From contig FZRE01000013.1 in NCBI GenBank assembly GCA_900199655.1, positions 59,346 through 123,345 of the forward strand: DNA of 64,000 bases, read 5' to 3'. A program made the translations under genes and the position numbers. The stretch comes from Prevotellaceae bacterium KH2P17. Lineage in GTDB: Bacteria; Bacteroidota; Bacteroidia; Bacteroidales; Bacteroidaceae. Under the pieces are notes generated by a model. The model was not told the DNA's origin, ran no database searches, and saw only the letters and a program-made list of their open reading frames with translations. Every line of letters begins with the position of its first letter. Position 1 is the stretch's first letter. This document shows positions 53,635-62,113 of this stretch, piece by piece.

Positions 53635-54747
53635 TTAGAGCCCGAGCAGCTCGCTGAAATCATCAATTAAATAGGTAGCCCCCGCTTGTTGCAGTTCTTG
53701 TAGACTTCCGTTGCCATAAGTTACGCCGCAGGTTCTGCAACCGGCATTCTTTCCCATTAGGATATCATATTCCGTATCGCCTACTACGAGTGCATCCTGA
53801 GGCTTCACCCCGAAGTGTTGCAGGGTTAGTTGTACCGGCTGGGCATCGGGTTTGGGCCGAACAACGTCGTCAACCCCGAGCACCAAGCTCACCAGTGGCT
53901 CCAGTTGCAATTCGCGGACAAACTCCATGAGCGTGTTGTGGCCTCTGCTGCTGGCTATCGTTATGATTGTTCCGTGGCGGTGCAACTGGCGTAACGTCTC
54001 CATGACATGCGGAAAGAGCGGCACCGTTCCGGGCTTTCGGTTCTCTGAAAATATCCTTCGGTAGGTCGTTTCACACCTTTCGGCCTCGCTGTCGGTAAGC
54101 GATGGCATGGCAACGGCAAAGCATCGGGCCAGCGGTAGGCCGATGGTGCTTTGGCAAACGTCACGAGTCGGCCGTTGCAAGTTTATCTCGTCGAAGGTTG
54201 CCATCATGGTGTCGACGATAATCCGGTTAGTGTCGCCGAGGGTTCCGTCAAAGTCCAGAATGACCATCTTTATCCTGCTGTTCAGCGAACGGAGAATACC
54301 GCGGCAGCCGTCTTCTATCAGGTCGAGCGCCAACTCGAATGCTTCGCCGTCTCCGTAGTAGGGGTCGGGAACCGAAGACGCATCCGCATGTTCAGCGAAA
54401 TAGTCCGCCATTTTGCGTACTTTGTTTCTTTGAGCCGCGGTGCGGGCCGTGGATGTGATGGTGCGATAGTTATCGTTGTCCATGACGAAGATGTAATCAA
54501 AGCGGTCGAAATCGGTCTTTGGGTTAAATTGGCGTGCTCTGTGACTGATGTCGTAGCCGCGTTTTTGGCCGTGCTTCATCATCCGCTTGTCGGGCAGCTG
54601 CCCCACATGCCAGTCTCCTATGCCGGCAGAATCAACCTCAAAGCGGTCGGTTAAGCCGTGTTGTTCAATCATTTTCTGCATGACAGCATGCGCTCCGGGC
54701 GAGCGGCATATATTACCTAAGCATATAAACAGAAGTTTCTGTTTCAT
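53635..54747 (-). CDS. Fused low-molecular-weight protein-tyrosine phosphatase and HAD phosphatase
   Basis: 370 aa, two complete enzymes in one frame. Residues 1-158 are a low-molecular-weight protein-tyrosine phosphatase: catalytic loop CLGNICRS with C9 and R15, and general acid in DPYYG (128-132). Residues 161-370 are a HAD-superfamily hydrolase of the phosphoglycolate phosphatase kind: DFDGTLGDT with D165 and D167, motif II ASSRG, motif III K in RPKPDAQP, motif IV GDTEYD. The junction is a Met, M161, so an internal start could also yield the HAD part alone. Third gene of the Nim-like unit. Confidence 0.9.
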   Translation of the reverse strand: MKQKLLFICLGNICRSPGAHAVMQKMIEQHGLTDRFEVDSAGIGDWHVGQLPDKRMMKHGQKRGYDISHRARQFNPKTDFDRFDYIFVMDNDNYRTITSTARTAAQRNKVRKMADYFAEHADASSVPDPYYGDGEAFELALDLIEDGCRGILRSLNSRIKMVILDFDGTLGDTNRIIVDTMMATFDEINLQRPTRDVCQSTIGLPLARCFAVAMPSLTDSEAERCETTYRRIFSENRKPGTVPLFPHVMETLRQLHRHGTIITIASSRGHNTLMEFVRELQLEPLVSLVLGVDDVVRPKPDAQPVQLTLQHFGVKPQDALVVGDTEYDILMGKNAGCRTCGVTYGNGSLQELQQAGATYLIDDFSELLGL

Positions 54748-54801
54748 AATTAGTTATAATGTCGAGGCTTAAAACGTGCTCGACGAGGGCCGGATGTTAT
54801 G

Positions 54802-54984
54802 TTACCAAAATCGTTTGTTCTCTGTGCTGTACTCGAAACCGGCAGCTGCAAGGCGCTCAACCAGCGCAGTCTTGTCGACATCGTAGGCATAGCAAATCTC
54901 TTCGAGGGTATCGAACTCCTCGTCGCGCAGCAAAAAATTGATGGCCGAAACCAGCATCGGTATGTCTTTGGGCAGGTGTTCCAT
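54802..54984 (-). CDS. DUF4250 small protein
   Basis: 60 aa. It matches the DUF4250 pattern: MEHLPKDIPMLVSAINFLLR, then a predicted helix-turn-helix-like stretch (LEEICYAYDVDKTALVERLA), ending GFEYSTENKRFW. Function unknown; the fold suggests a small regulator or adaptor. It lies 4 bp after the Nim-like gene and 54 bp before the fused phosphatase gene. Confidence 0.85.
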   Translation of the reverse strand: MEHLPKDIPMLVSAINFLLRDEEFDTLEEICYAYDVDKTALVERLAAAGFEYSTENKRFW

Positions 54985-54988
54985 TTCT

Positions 54989-55498
54989 CTATTCGTTTGT
55001 TTGACGGTTTCTTGTTAGCTCTATCGCTTCTTTTCCACTTAGTTTTTCAATCATAAAATCCATCATGAGTACGTGGTTGAAGTCTTTCTGCACTTCGTGT
55101 CGGAATCCTTCTTCGTCGTTCGGGTTGTACCTTTCGGCAAGCAGTCTGAGCGTTTGCAACTTGTGCGTATCATCTTCTACGATGGATATTCTGCCAAAAG
55201 CAATGACGCTGCGGAAATAGGTCGTAAACTCCTTAGGCTTCACGCAGTCCTGGTCAATGACACAAAACGAGGCCTTGTCGCACTGCCTGATGGCATCGAC
55301 CTTGTGGCCTCGGAGGGCACTGTGGAAATATAGATGCCCGTCGCAATACACATAACTGAGAGGAACTGCATACGGATAATCATTCTCTCCCAGAAGAGCA
55401 AGCACTCCGGATGTGCCTTGTCGCAGAATTTCTTCACAAACTTCTTTGGGCAATTCCTGGCGTTTACGCCTCATGGGTCGAAAAACATTTTCTTTCAT
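54989..55498 (-). CDS. Pyridoxamine 5'-phosphate oxidase-like flavoprotein (Nim type)
   Basis: 169 aa of the FMN-binding split-barrel fold, close to the NimA/putative nitroimidazole-resistance group. It begins MRRKRQELPKEVCEEIL after a short lead, then GVLALLGENDYPYAVPLSYV and FHSALRGHKVDAI. The last two carry flavin-contact residues in the family. A housekeeping flavin role is as likely as drug resistance, since many Prevotella carry such genes. Its promoter is 9 bp before the ATG, so the mRNA is nearly leaderless. Confidence 0.85.
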   Translation of the reverse strand: MKENVFRPMRRKRQELPKEVCEEILRQGTSGVLALLGENDYPYAVPLSYVYCDGHLYFHSALRGHKVDAIRQCDKASFCVIDQDCVKPKEFTTYFRSVIAFGRISIVEDDTHKLQTLRLLAERYNPNDEEGFRHEVQKDFNHVLMMDFMIEKLSGKEAIELTRNRQTNE

Positions 55499-55506
55499 AA
55501 CAGGTA

Positions 55507-55514
55507 CAAAGGTA
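55507..55514 (-). promoter_or_regulatory. Nim-like operon promoter
   Basis: TACCTTTG on the minus strand. Transcription would begin at or within a few bases of the ATG (55498). Confidence 0.65.
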
Positions 55515-55651
55515 AGTATTCTCTTTCATTCTCCCAATAAAAACCGCTCAATACTTGGCTTTGACAGCAGGAAACGGCAAAGCCGAAGGGGGAGAAATGC
55601 CCCCGGATTGAAGTTTTATGAAGATTTGGCTCGTAATTGAAAAAAAATATG

Positions 55652-55659
55652 TAAGTTTG
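55652..55659 (+). promoter_or_regulatory. Pseudokinase operon promoter
   Basis: TAAGTTTG. A 6-bp hairpin ACTGCC/GGCAGT (55677-55699) lies in the leader. Confidence 0.5.
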
Positions 55660-55741
55660 TATTTTCAAGCGCGGGTACTGCCTTTTTCGTCGAGGCAGTG
55701 GGTGATTGCCCCGTGAATTGCATAGTAAACACAAGTAGAAT

Positions 55742-56881
55742 ATGGAATATACTAACTTTAGTTTGATGGCTGCGAGTGGCATCTATCGTGTCATGAAAGC
55801 ACAAACTGATGACCAGCCTGTAGTCATGAAGGGGTTAAGACAGGAATATCGCGAGCGCGGCCAGTACCAGAACTTGTTGAAGAAAGAGTTCGAGCAGGGG
55901 CAGAAACTTGACAGTCCTTATATTATTAAGTATAAGGAATTTGTGGATTTGCCGGAATATGGGAAGTGTATAGTAGAGGAATATGTAGATGGTCGTTCGC
56001 TTGCCGATTACTTGAAAGAAAACCTTTCTGATGATGAGAAACTGGCAGTCGTGGTTCAGATTGCCGAAGGATTAAGGTATATACACGAGAAGAACATTGT
56101 GCACAGGAACCTGAAGCCTTCCAATGTCCTGATAACCAAGCAAGGCAACAGGGTGAAACTGATTGATTTCAGAATGGCTTATGCCAACGATTTGCAGGTT
56201 CCTTTTAAGGCTCCGAAGTACGTGGCGCCTGAACTGAAAGACGAAACGCTCTCTATCGACGGCCGCTCCGACATCTATTCATTGGGTGTTATCATGAAAG
56301 ACATGGGGCTCCCAAAATTCTATGATGCCATTATTGATAAATGTTGCAGCTACAGCAGGACCGACAGATACATGGGTGTTGATGCCTTACTGGATGCCCT
56401 GAACAGTGACCAGTCTCGTGGCGGTTTAAGTGCCAGATGGATACTTTTGGCAGCCTGCCTGCTTGCTGTCGTCGTTGGGTTGGTTTACTGGTTTACGACA
56501 AAAGACGGGAAAAAACCGGAAGAAATGCAGCAAACAGAAATAGTGGATTCCGTCCAAACAGCTCCCAAAGAGCAGGTGAAGCCCGCTCCGAAAGCCGCAA
56601 CTGCTCCCGTAGCTCCCGTAAATCCCAAGATGGCTTTCCTGGAGCAGGTCAGAACCCAGATGTTTGCTGATATCGACCATATCTACCAGCCTTACATCAC
56701 GGCGGCACAGAGTGGAAATGCCGTTGACCAGCGGGGACTCCGGAAGCGCATCAAGAGCTATTATCTCGGCATACTGGAGACATTCGGCAAGATTGATAGT
56801 GAGCAGCGCGAGGCTTTCGACAAGGTTTTTGCCGAATATAACCAGCGGAAAAGCCAGGAATTGCAGAGTTACATGAAATAA
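55742..56881 (+). CDS. Membrane-anchored protein kinase-like protein, probable pseudokinase
   Basis: 379 aa. A Hanks-type kinase fold fills residues 10-222: ATP-lysine K30 in VVMK, catalytic loop HRNLKPSN at 121-128, and activation-segment start DFR at 142-144. The catalytic aspartate of HRD is asparagine and the glycine of DFG is arginine; the glycine-rich loop is also poor. ATP binding may persist but phosphotransfer is doubtful. One transmembrane segment (232-250) leads to an extracytoplasmic Pro/Ala linker and a helical domain (290-379). First gene of a four-gene unit. Confidence 0.85.
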   Translation: MEYTNFSLMAASGIYRVMKAQTDDQPVVMKGLRQEYRERGQYQNLLKKEFEQGQKLDSPYIIKYKEFVDLPEYGKCIVEEYVDGRSLADYLKENLSDDEKLAVVVQIAEGLRYIHEKNIVHRNLKPSNVLITKQGNRVKLIDFRMAYANDLQVPFKAPKYVAPELKDETLSIDGRSDIYSLGVIMKDMGLPKFYDAIIDKCCSYSRTDRYMGVDALLDALNSDQSRGGLSARWILLAACLLAVVVGLVYWFTTKDGKKPEEMQQTEIVDSVQTAPKEQVKPAPKAATAPVAPVNPKMAFLEQVRTQMFADIDHIYQPYITAAQSGNAVDQRGLRKRIKSYYLGILETFGKIDSEQREAFDKVFAEYNQRKSQELQSYMK

Positions 56882-56892
56882 GACAGAGAACA

Positions 56893-57876
56893 ATGAAGTA
56901 TATTTCGTGGGGTTTTATCGGCTGTGGTGAGGTGACGGAGAAAAAGTCGGGACCGGCTTTTAACGAGGTACCGGGCTCTCACGTAGAAGCCGTTATGGGT
57001 CGCAATGAAGAAAAGACACGCTTATATGCCACCCGACACCATATCAGGAAGTGGTACACTGATGCGCTTGAACTGATAAACGACCCTGATGTAAACGCCA
57101 TCTACATCGCAACCCCACCTTCCTCGCATGCCACCTTCGCCATCATGTCGATGCGGGCAGGCAAACCGGTGTACGTAGAAAAACCGCTGGCCGCCAGCTA
57201 TGAAGACTGCGCACGCATCAACCGTATCAGCGAGGAGACCAAGGTTCCCTGCTTTGTTGCCTATTATCGGCGTTACTTGCCTTACTTCCGCAGAGTCAAG
57301 GAAATTATCAACAACGGCACGCTTGGCCAGATAACGAATGTGCAGCTGCGGTATTCGGTACCGCCGCGAGATTTGGATTATTCCTCCGGCCGTAATCTGC
57401 CGTGGCGTCTGCAGCCGGATATTGCGGGTGGCGGATATTTCTATGACCTGGCTCCACATCAGCTTGACTTGCTCCAGGAGTTCTTCGGAATTATCGTAAA
57501 GGCCCACGGATATTGCTCTAACCGGGCTCACCTGTACGATGCCGAAGATACGATTAGCGCCTGTTTCAGGTTCGAAAGCGGCCTTGTAGGCAGCGGCTCG
57601 TGGTGCTTTGTAGGCCATAAGAGTGCCCGCGAAGACGCCATCGAAGTGATAGGCGAGCGCGGATCCATGACTTTCTCCGTATATACTTACAACCCCATCA
57701 AGGTAGTTACCAGCGAAGGAACTACGAACATAACGGTTCCCAATCCGCCCTACGTCCAGCTGCCCATCATCAAGAACGTGATAGAAGACCTGCAGGGATA
57801 TGGTGTATGCGGATGTACAAGCGTAAGTGCAACCCCGGTAAATTGGGTGATGGACCGTATTTTGGGTAAATTCTGA
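56893..57876 (+). CDS. Gfo/Idh/MocA-family oxidoreductase
   Basis: 327-aa NAD(P)-dependent sugar or cyclitol oxidoreductase. The Rossmann fold begins WGFIGCGEVTEKKSGPA (about 5-21). The conserved EKP motif is in VYVEKPLAAS (about 94-103). The C-terminal sheet domain (about 125-327) contains GGGYFYDLAPHQLDLL with the catalytic-region His. No signal peptide. Substrate unknown. 11 bp after the pseudokinase gene. Confidence 0.9.
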   Translation: MKYISWGFIGCGEVTEKKSGPAFNEVPGSHVEAVMGRNEEKTRLYATRHHIRKWYTDALELINDPDVNAIYIATPPSSHATFAIMSMRAGKPVYVEKPLAASYEDCARINRISEETKVPCFVAYYRRYLPYFRRVKEIINNGTLGQITNVQLRYSVPPRDLDYSSGRNLPWRLQPDIAGGGYFYDLAPHQLDLLQEFFGIIVKAHGYCSNRAHLYDAEDTISACFRFESGLVGSGSWCFVGHKSAREDAIEVIGERGSMTFSVYTYNPIKVVTSEGTTNITVPNPPYVQLPIIKNVIEDLQGYGVCGCTSVSATPVNWVMDRILGKF

Positions 57877-57885
57877 CAATTAAAC

Positions 57886-58986
57886 ATGGCGTTTCGGGAT
57901 AGTGTTTGCAGACATATCAACCACAAGAAGCGTATCGTCCTGATGGCGATAGGCTTGTTTGCGCTCTGCGCCAACGCCCAGGACTCTATCCCGCAAAAGA
58001 AAGGGATGCTGCAAGGCATCTACCGTTTTGTCAAGGAATTCAGCCGCGTTGATACCAATTACGTGGAACCCCAGCATTATAACTTCCAGCTGATGCTGCA
58101 AAACACGAACACGTATGAGTTCTACGAAATCGCCAACAAGAATAACCAGAGCATCCTCTTTGCCCCCAAACCGAGCATCAAGATTGGCCCTTACTTCGGG
58201 TGGAGATGGATTTTCCTGGGCTATACGCTCGACGTTTCGCACATGCACCACGCCGACAACAAGCAAGACTTCAATATAAGTCTCTACAGTAACCAGATAG
58301 GTGTCGACTTCTTTTGGCGCGAAACGGGCAGCGGGTATAAGATAAAAAGCCTGAAATTGGGTGAAGACATTGACACGAGTCCTATCAAGGACACCGACTT
58401 CCCCAACATTTCAGCAAGCATCAAGGGACTCAATCTCTATTATATCTTCAACCACAAGAAATTCTCCTATCCGGCAGCGTACAGCCAGAGTACGGTCCAA
58501 CGGCGCAACGCAGGTTCGGCCTTGCTCGGCATAGGCTATACGCGGCACAGCCTCAAGATAGACTGGCAAAGCCTTGACGACCTGATAGAAAAGAAGCTGG
58601 GCACTGATGTAGCCAGCCTTGCGCTCGACAGTACGCTGCTCTTTGGCCGTATCCGTTATACCGACATTTCCGTTTCCGGCGGCTATAGTTACAACTGGGT
58701 GTTTGCTCACAACTGGCTCTTCAATGCCTCACTGAGTCTGGCCGTAGGCTATAAGAATACGGACGCGGATATGAAAAAGGAGCATTTCACCTTCGAGGAG
58801 TTTGATTTCAAGAACTTCAACCTCGACGGCGTGACCCGCTTGGGCATTGTATGGAACAACACCAAGTGGTATGCAGGCGCCAGTGCCATATTCCATACCT
58901 ATAATTATCGTAAGAGTCAGTTCCGGACTAACAGCACTTTCGGCAATGTGAACATCTACGTTGGTTTTAATTTTGACAGAAGATAA
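57886..58986 (+). CDS. DUF4421 protein, probable outer-membrane barrel
   Basis: 366 aa of the DUF4421 family. Residues about 15-31 form a hydrophobic export signal (IVLMAIGLFALCANAQ). After it the sequence is built of alternating amphipathic strands and aromatic turns, ending in VNIYVGFNFDRR, a C-terminal strand typical of outer-membrane beta-barrels. Function unknown. 9 bp after the oxidoreductase gene. Confidence 0.8.
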   Translation: MAFRDSVCRHINHKKRIVLMAIGLFALCANAQDSIPQKKGMLQGIYRFVKEFSRVDTNYVEPQHYNFQLMLQNTNTYEFYEIANKNNQSILFAPKPSIKIGPYFGWRWIFLGYTLDVSHMHHADNKQDFNISLYSNQIGVDFFWRETGSGYKIKSLKLGEDIDTSPIKDTDFPNISASIKGLNLYYIFNHKKFSYPAAYSQSTVQRRNAGSALLGIGYTRHSLKIDWQSLDDLIEKKLGTDVASLALDSTLLFGRIRYTDISVSGGYSYNWVFAHNWLFNASLSLAVGYKNTDADMKKEHFTFEEFDFKNFNLDGVTRLGIVWNNTKWYAGASAIFHTYNYRKSQFRTNSTFGNVNIYVGFNFDRR

Positions 58987-59029
58987 ACACACTTAAAAAG
59001 CAGAAATACATTACAGAGAACTATTCATC

Positions 59030-59878
59030 ATGAAGCATTTATCAGTTTTGATAGCCGCAATCTGGATGACATGTCCGGTCCTGGCACAAGAAATCCAATA
59101 CACGAAGACGGACAGCGTGAAGGTTGCCAGATTGCTGCAGCAGGCGCAGAAACTGGATTCAGCGGAGAATGTAGTCGTTTATTTTGCGCGTGAACTCAAG
59201 GGAATACCTTACGTAGCCAAAACTCTTGAAAAGAACGAGACCGAAAAACTGGTCGTCAACCTCCGCCAGTTGGACTGTACGACTTATGTAGAGAACGTGC
59301 TCGCGCTCTCTTTGTGCGCCAAGAACAGCAGAAAGAGGTTCGAAGACTTCTGCACTTATCTGAGGCTCATCAGGTACAGAAACGGTGAGGTCAGCTACAT
59401 CAACCGCCTGCATTACTTTACGGAATGGATTGCAGACAACACGCGCATGGGGTATGTAGCCGAAGTTCAGGATCCCGACCCGCCCTTTACCGGCTTGCAG
59501 AAACTGATGATTAACTACATGAGTACCTATCCGCAATATTATCCGATGCTGCAGAAAAACCCGGCATGGATAAAGGGTATCAAGGCTATGGAAGACGAAC
59601 TCAACGGCAAGGAGTACAGATACATTCCGAAGAACGAGATAGCCAACACGGCAATCTACCGCGAGACAATCCGGAGCGGCGATATCATTGCCATCATCAC
59701 AAGCCGCAAGGGGCTCGACACCAGCCACATCGGCATCGCCGTTTGGCACAAAGACGGACTGCATCTGCTAAACGCAAGTTCCATCAGGCACAAGGTGGTA
59801 GAAGAACCCATGTTGCTGCGCACTTACATGAACAGGCATCCCTCGCAGGTTGGAATAAGGATTATAAGAATCAGATAG
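59030..59878 (+). CDS. DUF1460 N-acetylmuramoyl-L-alanine amidase-like protein
   Basis: 282 aa with a signal peptide (about 1-19, ending VLAQ). The NlpC/P60-like DUF1460 domain has its cysteine in RQLDCTTYVENVLAL (about 79-93) and its histidine in DTSHIGIAVW (about 230-239), as in peptidoglycan-fragment amidases that act in the periplasm. Last gene of the pseudokinase unit, which suggests a link to the envelope. A dyad array begins 60 bp downstream. Confidence 0.88.
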   Translation: MKHLSVLIAAIWMTCPVLAQEIQYTKTDSVKVARLLQQAQKLDSAENVVVYFARELKGIPYVAKTLEKNETEKLVVNLRQLDCTTYVENVLALSLCAKNSRKRFEDFCTYLRLIRYRNGEVSYINRLHYFTEWIADNTRMGYVAEVQDPDPPFTGLQKLMINYMSTYPQYYPMLQKNPAWIKGIKAMEDELNGKEYRYIPKNEIANTAIYRETIRSGDIIAIITSRKGLDTSHIGIAVWHKDGLHLLNASSIRHKVVEEPMLLRTYMNRHPSQVGIRIIRIR

Positions 59879-59937
59879 CTGTACTATGCGAAGTTTAAGC
59901 ACATGTCCGAACAGCATTGTGACACCTTCATGTCGAC

Positions 59938-60091
59938 AGTGAGACCATCTCACTTGGGTAGTGAGGCCATCTCACTTGGGTAGTGAGGCCATCTCACTAC
60001 GATAGTGAGGCCATCTCACTACAATAGTGAGGCCATCTCACTACAATAAGGAGGCCATCTCCTTGCGATAAGGAGACCATCTCCTTACAAA
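59938..60091. repeat. 22-bp tandem array F, seven units
   Basis: Units start at 59938, 59960, 59982, 60004, 60026, 60048 and 60070, exactly 22 bp apart. Each is a 17-bp inverted repeat plus a 5-bp spacer. The first five have arms AGTGAG and CTCACT, for example AGTGAGGCCATCTCACT. The last two have AAGGAG and CTCCTT, so both arms changed together. Spacers are TGGGT, ACGAT, ACAAT or GCGAT. The array ends 1 bp before the TIGR02757 stop codon. Confidence 0.95.
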
Positions 60092-60092
60092 T

Positions 60093-60860
60093 CTAATGAT
60101 TGCTTTTGTTCCCTCTCTTGGCATTAACGCCCATGCCGAATAAGGCAAAATCGGCTTTAACAGGGTCTGTAGGGAACACCGTTCTCATGGCTTCGGTAAG
60201 TTTGAGAGCCGTTGCCATGGATGATGTGTGCGTACGGATGAGCTGTAATTCGTTGGCTACCCGCAGCACGTGAGTATCCAACGGAATAATGAGTGACGAC
60301 TTGGGAATGAACTTGCACCATAGTCCAAGGTCAACGGGAGAGTGGTCTCTCACCATCCATCTCATGTACATGCAAAGCCGCTTGCATGCTGACCGGGTAT
60401 CTTTCGGTATGACCGACTCGATACCGCACGCCGAGAAATACCGGCTGATGGCATGCACGGCTTCCGGTGCAGTATGACATTTTTCTGTCTGAAGATAGCC
60501 GCCCATGCTTCCATAGTCATTGAGAAGCCTCTGATAGGCCACCAGCAGCTGATGAATAACGTGGAACGTGTACAGGCGATAGTAGCAGGCGGAGGTATCG
60601 GGTACGTCATGGACGAAGTCGCCACTTCTTATCCAGCCATCTACATTGCCCGCGGAACAATCCAGCAGATACTGAATTTTAGGGAAGAACTGCTTCCTGC
60701 TGCCGTAGCTCAGAGACGAGGCAAGAAAGGCGATGGCCTCTTGGTTGAGCGCACCCGCAACCTGGTGCATGAACCAGCTGGGGTCATCGGCAAGAAAATC
60801 CGCCGTCTCATACTTATCAGCATACAGGCGGAGTAGGGCGGCAGTCGGCTTTTCTATCAC
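60093..60860 (-). CDS. TIGR02757 family protein
   Basis: 255 aa, a conserved Bacteroidota protein of unknown function. Helical, no signal peptide. Segments include DPSWFMHQVAGALNQEAIAF, MRWMVRDHSPVDLGLW and LIIPLDTHVLRVANELQLI. The last resembles helix-hairpin-helix DNA glycosylases, so a DNA-repair role is possible. It starts at GTG overlapping the upstream gene's TGA (GTGA), so translation is coupled. Confidence 0.85.
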   Translation of the reverse strand: MIEKPTAALLRLYADKYETADFLADDPSWFMHQVAGALNQEAIAFLASSLSYGSRKQFFPKIQYLLDCSAGNVDGWIRSGDFVHDVPDTSACYYRLYTFHVIHQLLVAYQRLLNDYGSMGGYLQTEKCHTAPEAVHAISRYFSACGIESVIPKDTRSACKRLCMYMRWMVRDHSPVDLGLWCKFIPKSSLIIPLDTHVLRVANELQLIRTHTSSMATALKLTEAMRTVFPTDPVKADFALFGMGVNAKRGNKSNH

Positions 60861-62062
60861 GAATTACCTCCGCTTTTCAGGCTCTCCTTGAGCAATATTT
60901 CTGTCTCTTTGATGTTTCCGTCGTTAGGCGCAGGCGTAATGCCAAGGAGCCGGCAGATAAGCGCATAGACATTTACGTTGTGGAAATGGGGCGCGGAAAC
61001 ATGATTGAAGTCGGGCCCGATGGCTCTGAAGAGCGCGTGCATGTCCTGCAGTTCGGGGTCGTATCCATGTGTGCCGCCGGCGTCGATGGTGTCTTCGATG
61101 ATGTAATAGCCTACATCGGGCGTTGCCACCACATCGCCCACGCGCGGACTGCTACCGTAGTGGAGGTAGGCGGGTATGTCGGCTTTCTTCCATACCTTGA
61201 TGTGGTCAACGTGCGAGAGAGCCGTATAAACGGAGTCGGCGCAGCCTTCGGCTGTGTAGATGTTGGCCGGAACATTGCCGGAAATCTTCCTAATCCATTC
61301 CTTTTTCAGATAAGGCATAACCCGTATTTGATGTTCTTTGGCCACCCAGGCCATGCCATGGTCGGACAATATAATCAAATTTACGTCGGCTGCAACGGGC
61401 AGTTGCTGTATTCGGTTATACAGGTTTTGCATCAGCGAGTCGATGATTGCCACCATCTTGCGGGTGTGCTTGTTGTGCGGACCGTACAGATGGCCGCTGG
61501 CATCAGGCTGGTCGAAGTAGGCCATAATCAGTTCCGGACGCGAGGAGGCTGGCTTTTCCAGTTCGTGTATAATGCTGTCAATGCGTTGGCTGTAGTCCAG
61601 CCGGGGGAGTTCATCATATTTAAAGAACTTGTCGGGATAGCTTCCTTTGACTTTAACATCCGACCCCGGCCAATAGAACACGGTCGTGTGCAGGCCTTGT
61701 TTCTGGGCGGTAATCCAGACGGGTTCGCCCCCGTAGAACCTTGAATCCGTTTTTGCAGCCTTGGAACTCAGAGAGAAAGACTCCTTGGTGACCGAATCAT
61801 AGAAGTCGTTTCCTACAATCCCGTGGTGATCGGGATACAAACCTGTGGCCAGCGTATAGTGATTGGGAAATGTCTTTGACGGGAACGAGGGGATGAGACC
61901 TGACTCCACGCCTTGGCTGGCCATGTAATCAATGAAAGGAGTGTTGTATAGTTGAGGGTAGTCCCACCTGAAACCATCCAGCGAAACGACCACTGTATAA
62001 TGCCTGGCATAGAGGTTTGCAGCCAGCGCAAGTGTGATAATAAAAGCGAAAAACTTCTTCAT
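60857..62062 (-). CDS. Alkaline phosphatase family ectonucleotide phosphodiesterase
   Basis: 401 aa from MKKFFAFIITLALAANLYA at 62062, with a signal peptide (about 1-19). NPP-type phosphodiesterase: nucleophile Thr in SFPSKTFPNHYTLATG (about 55-70), metal ligands in ILSDHGMA (about 215-222) and a C-terminal His in GTHGYDP. It hydrolyses phosphodiester or pyrophosphate bonds outside the cytoplasm. An upstream in-frame ATG (62089) is excluded by the promoter at 62067-62074. Confidence 0.9.
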   Translation of the reverse strand: MKKFFAFIITLALAANLYARHYTVVVSLDGFRWDYPQLYNTPFIDYMASQGVESGLIPSFPSKTFPNHYTLATGLYPDHHGIVGNDFYDSVTKESFSLSSKAAKTDSRFYGGEPVWITAQKQGLHTTVFYWPGSDVKVKGSYPDKFFKYDELPRLDYSQRIDSIIHELEKPASSRPELIMAYFDQPDASGHLYGPHNKHTRKMVAIIDSLMQNLYNRIQQLPVAADVNLIILSDHGMAWVAKEHQIRVMPYLKKEWIRKISGNVPANIYTAEGCADSVYTALSHVDHIKVWKKADIPAYLHYGSSPRVGDVVATPDVGYYIIEDTIDAGGTHGYDPELQDMHALFRAIGPDFNHVSAPHFHNVNVYALICRLLGITPAPNDGNIKETEILLKESLKSGGNS

Positions 62063-62066
62063 AAGG

Positions 62067-62074
62067 CAAAGATA
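62067..62074 (-). promoter_or_regulatory. Phosphodiesterase promoter
   Basis: TATCTTTG on the minus strand, only 4 bp before the ATG at 62062. The transcript should be leaderless or nearly so. Confidence 0.7.
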
Positions 62075-62113
62075 CGGAAAGAATTGCAAAGTAAAACCTT
62101 ATTGATGATAATT

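Noticed and set aside
59938..60091. CRISPR array or integron attC array
   Set aside because: Spacers are 5 bp and almost constant, and no integrase or cassette genes are present.
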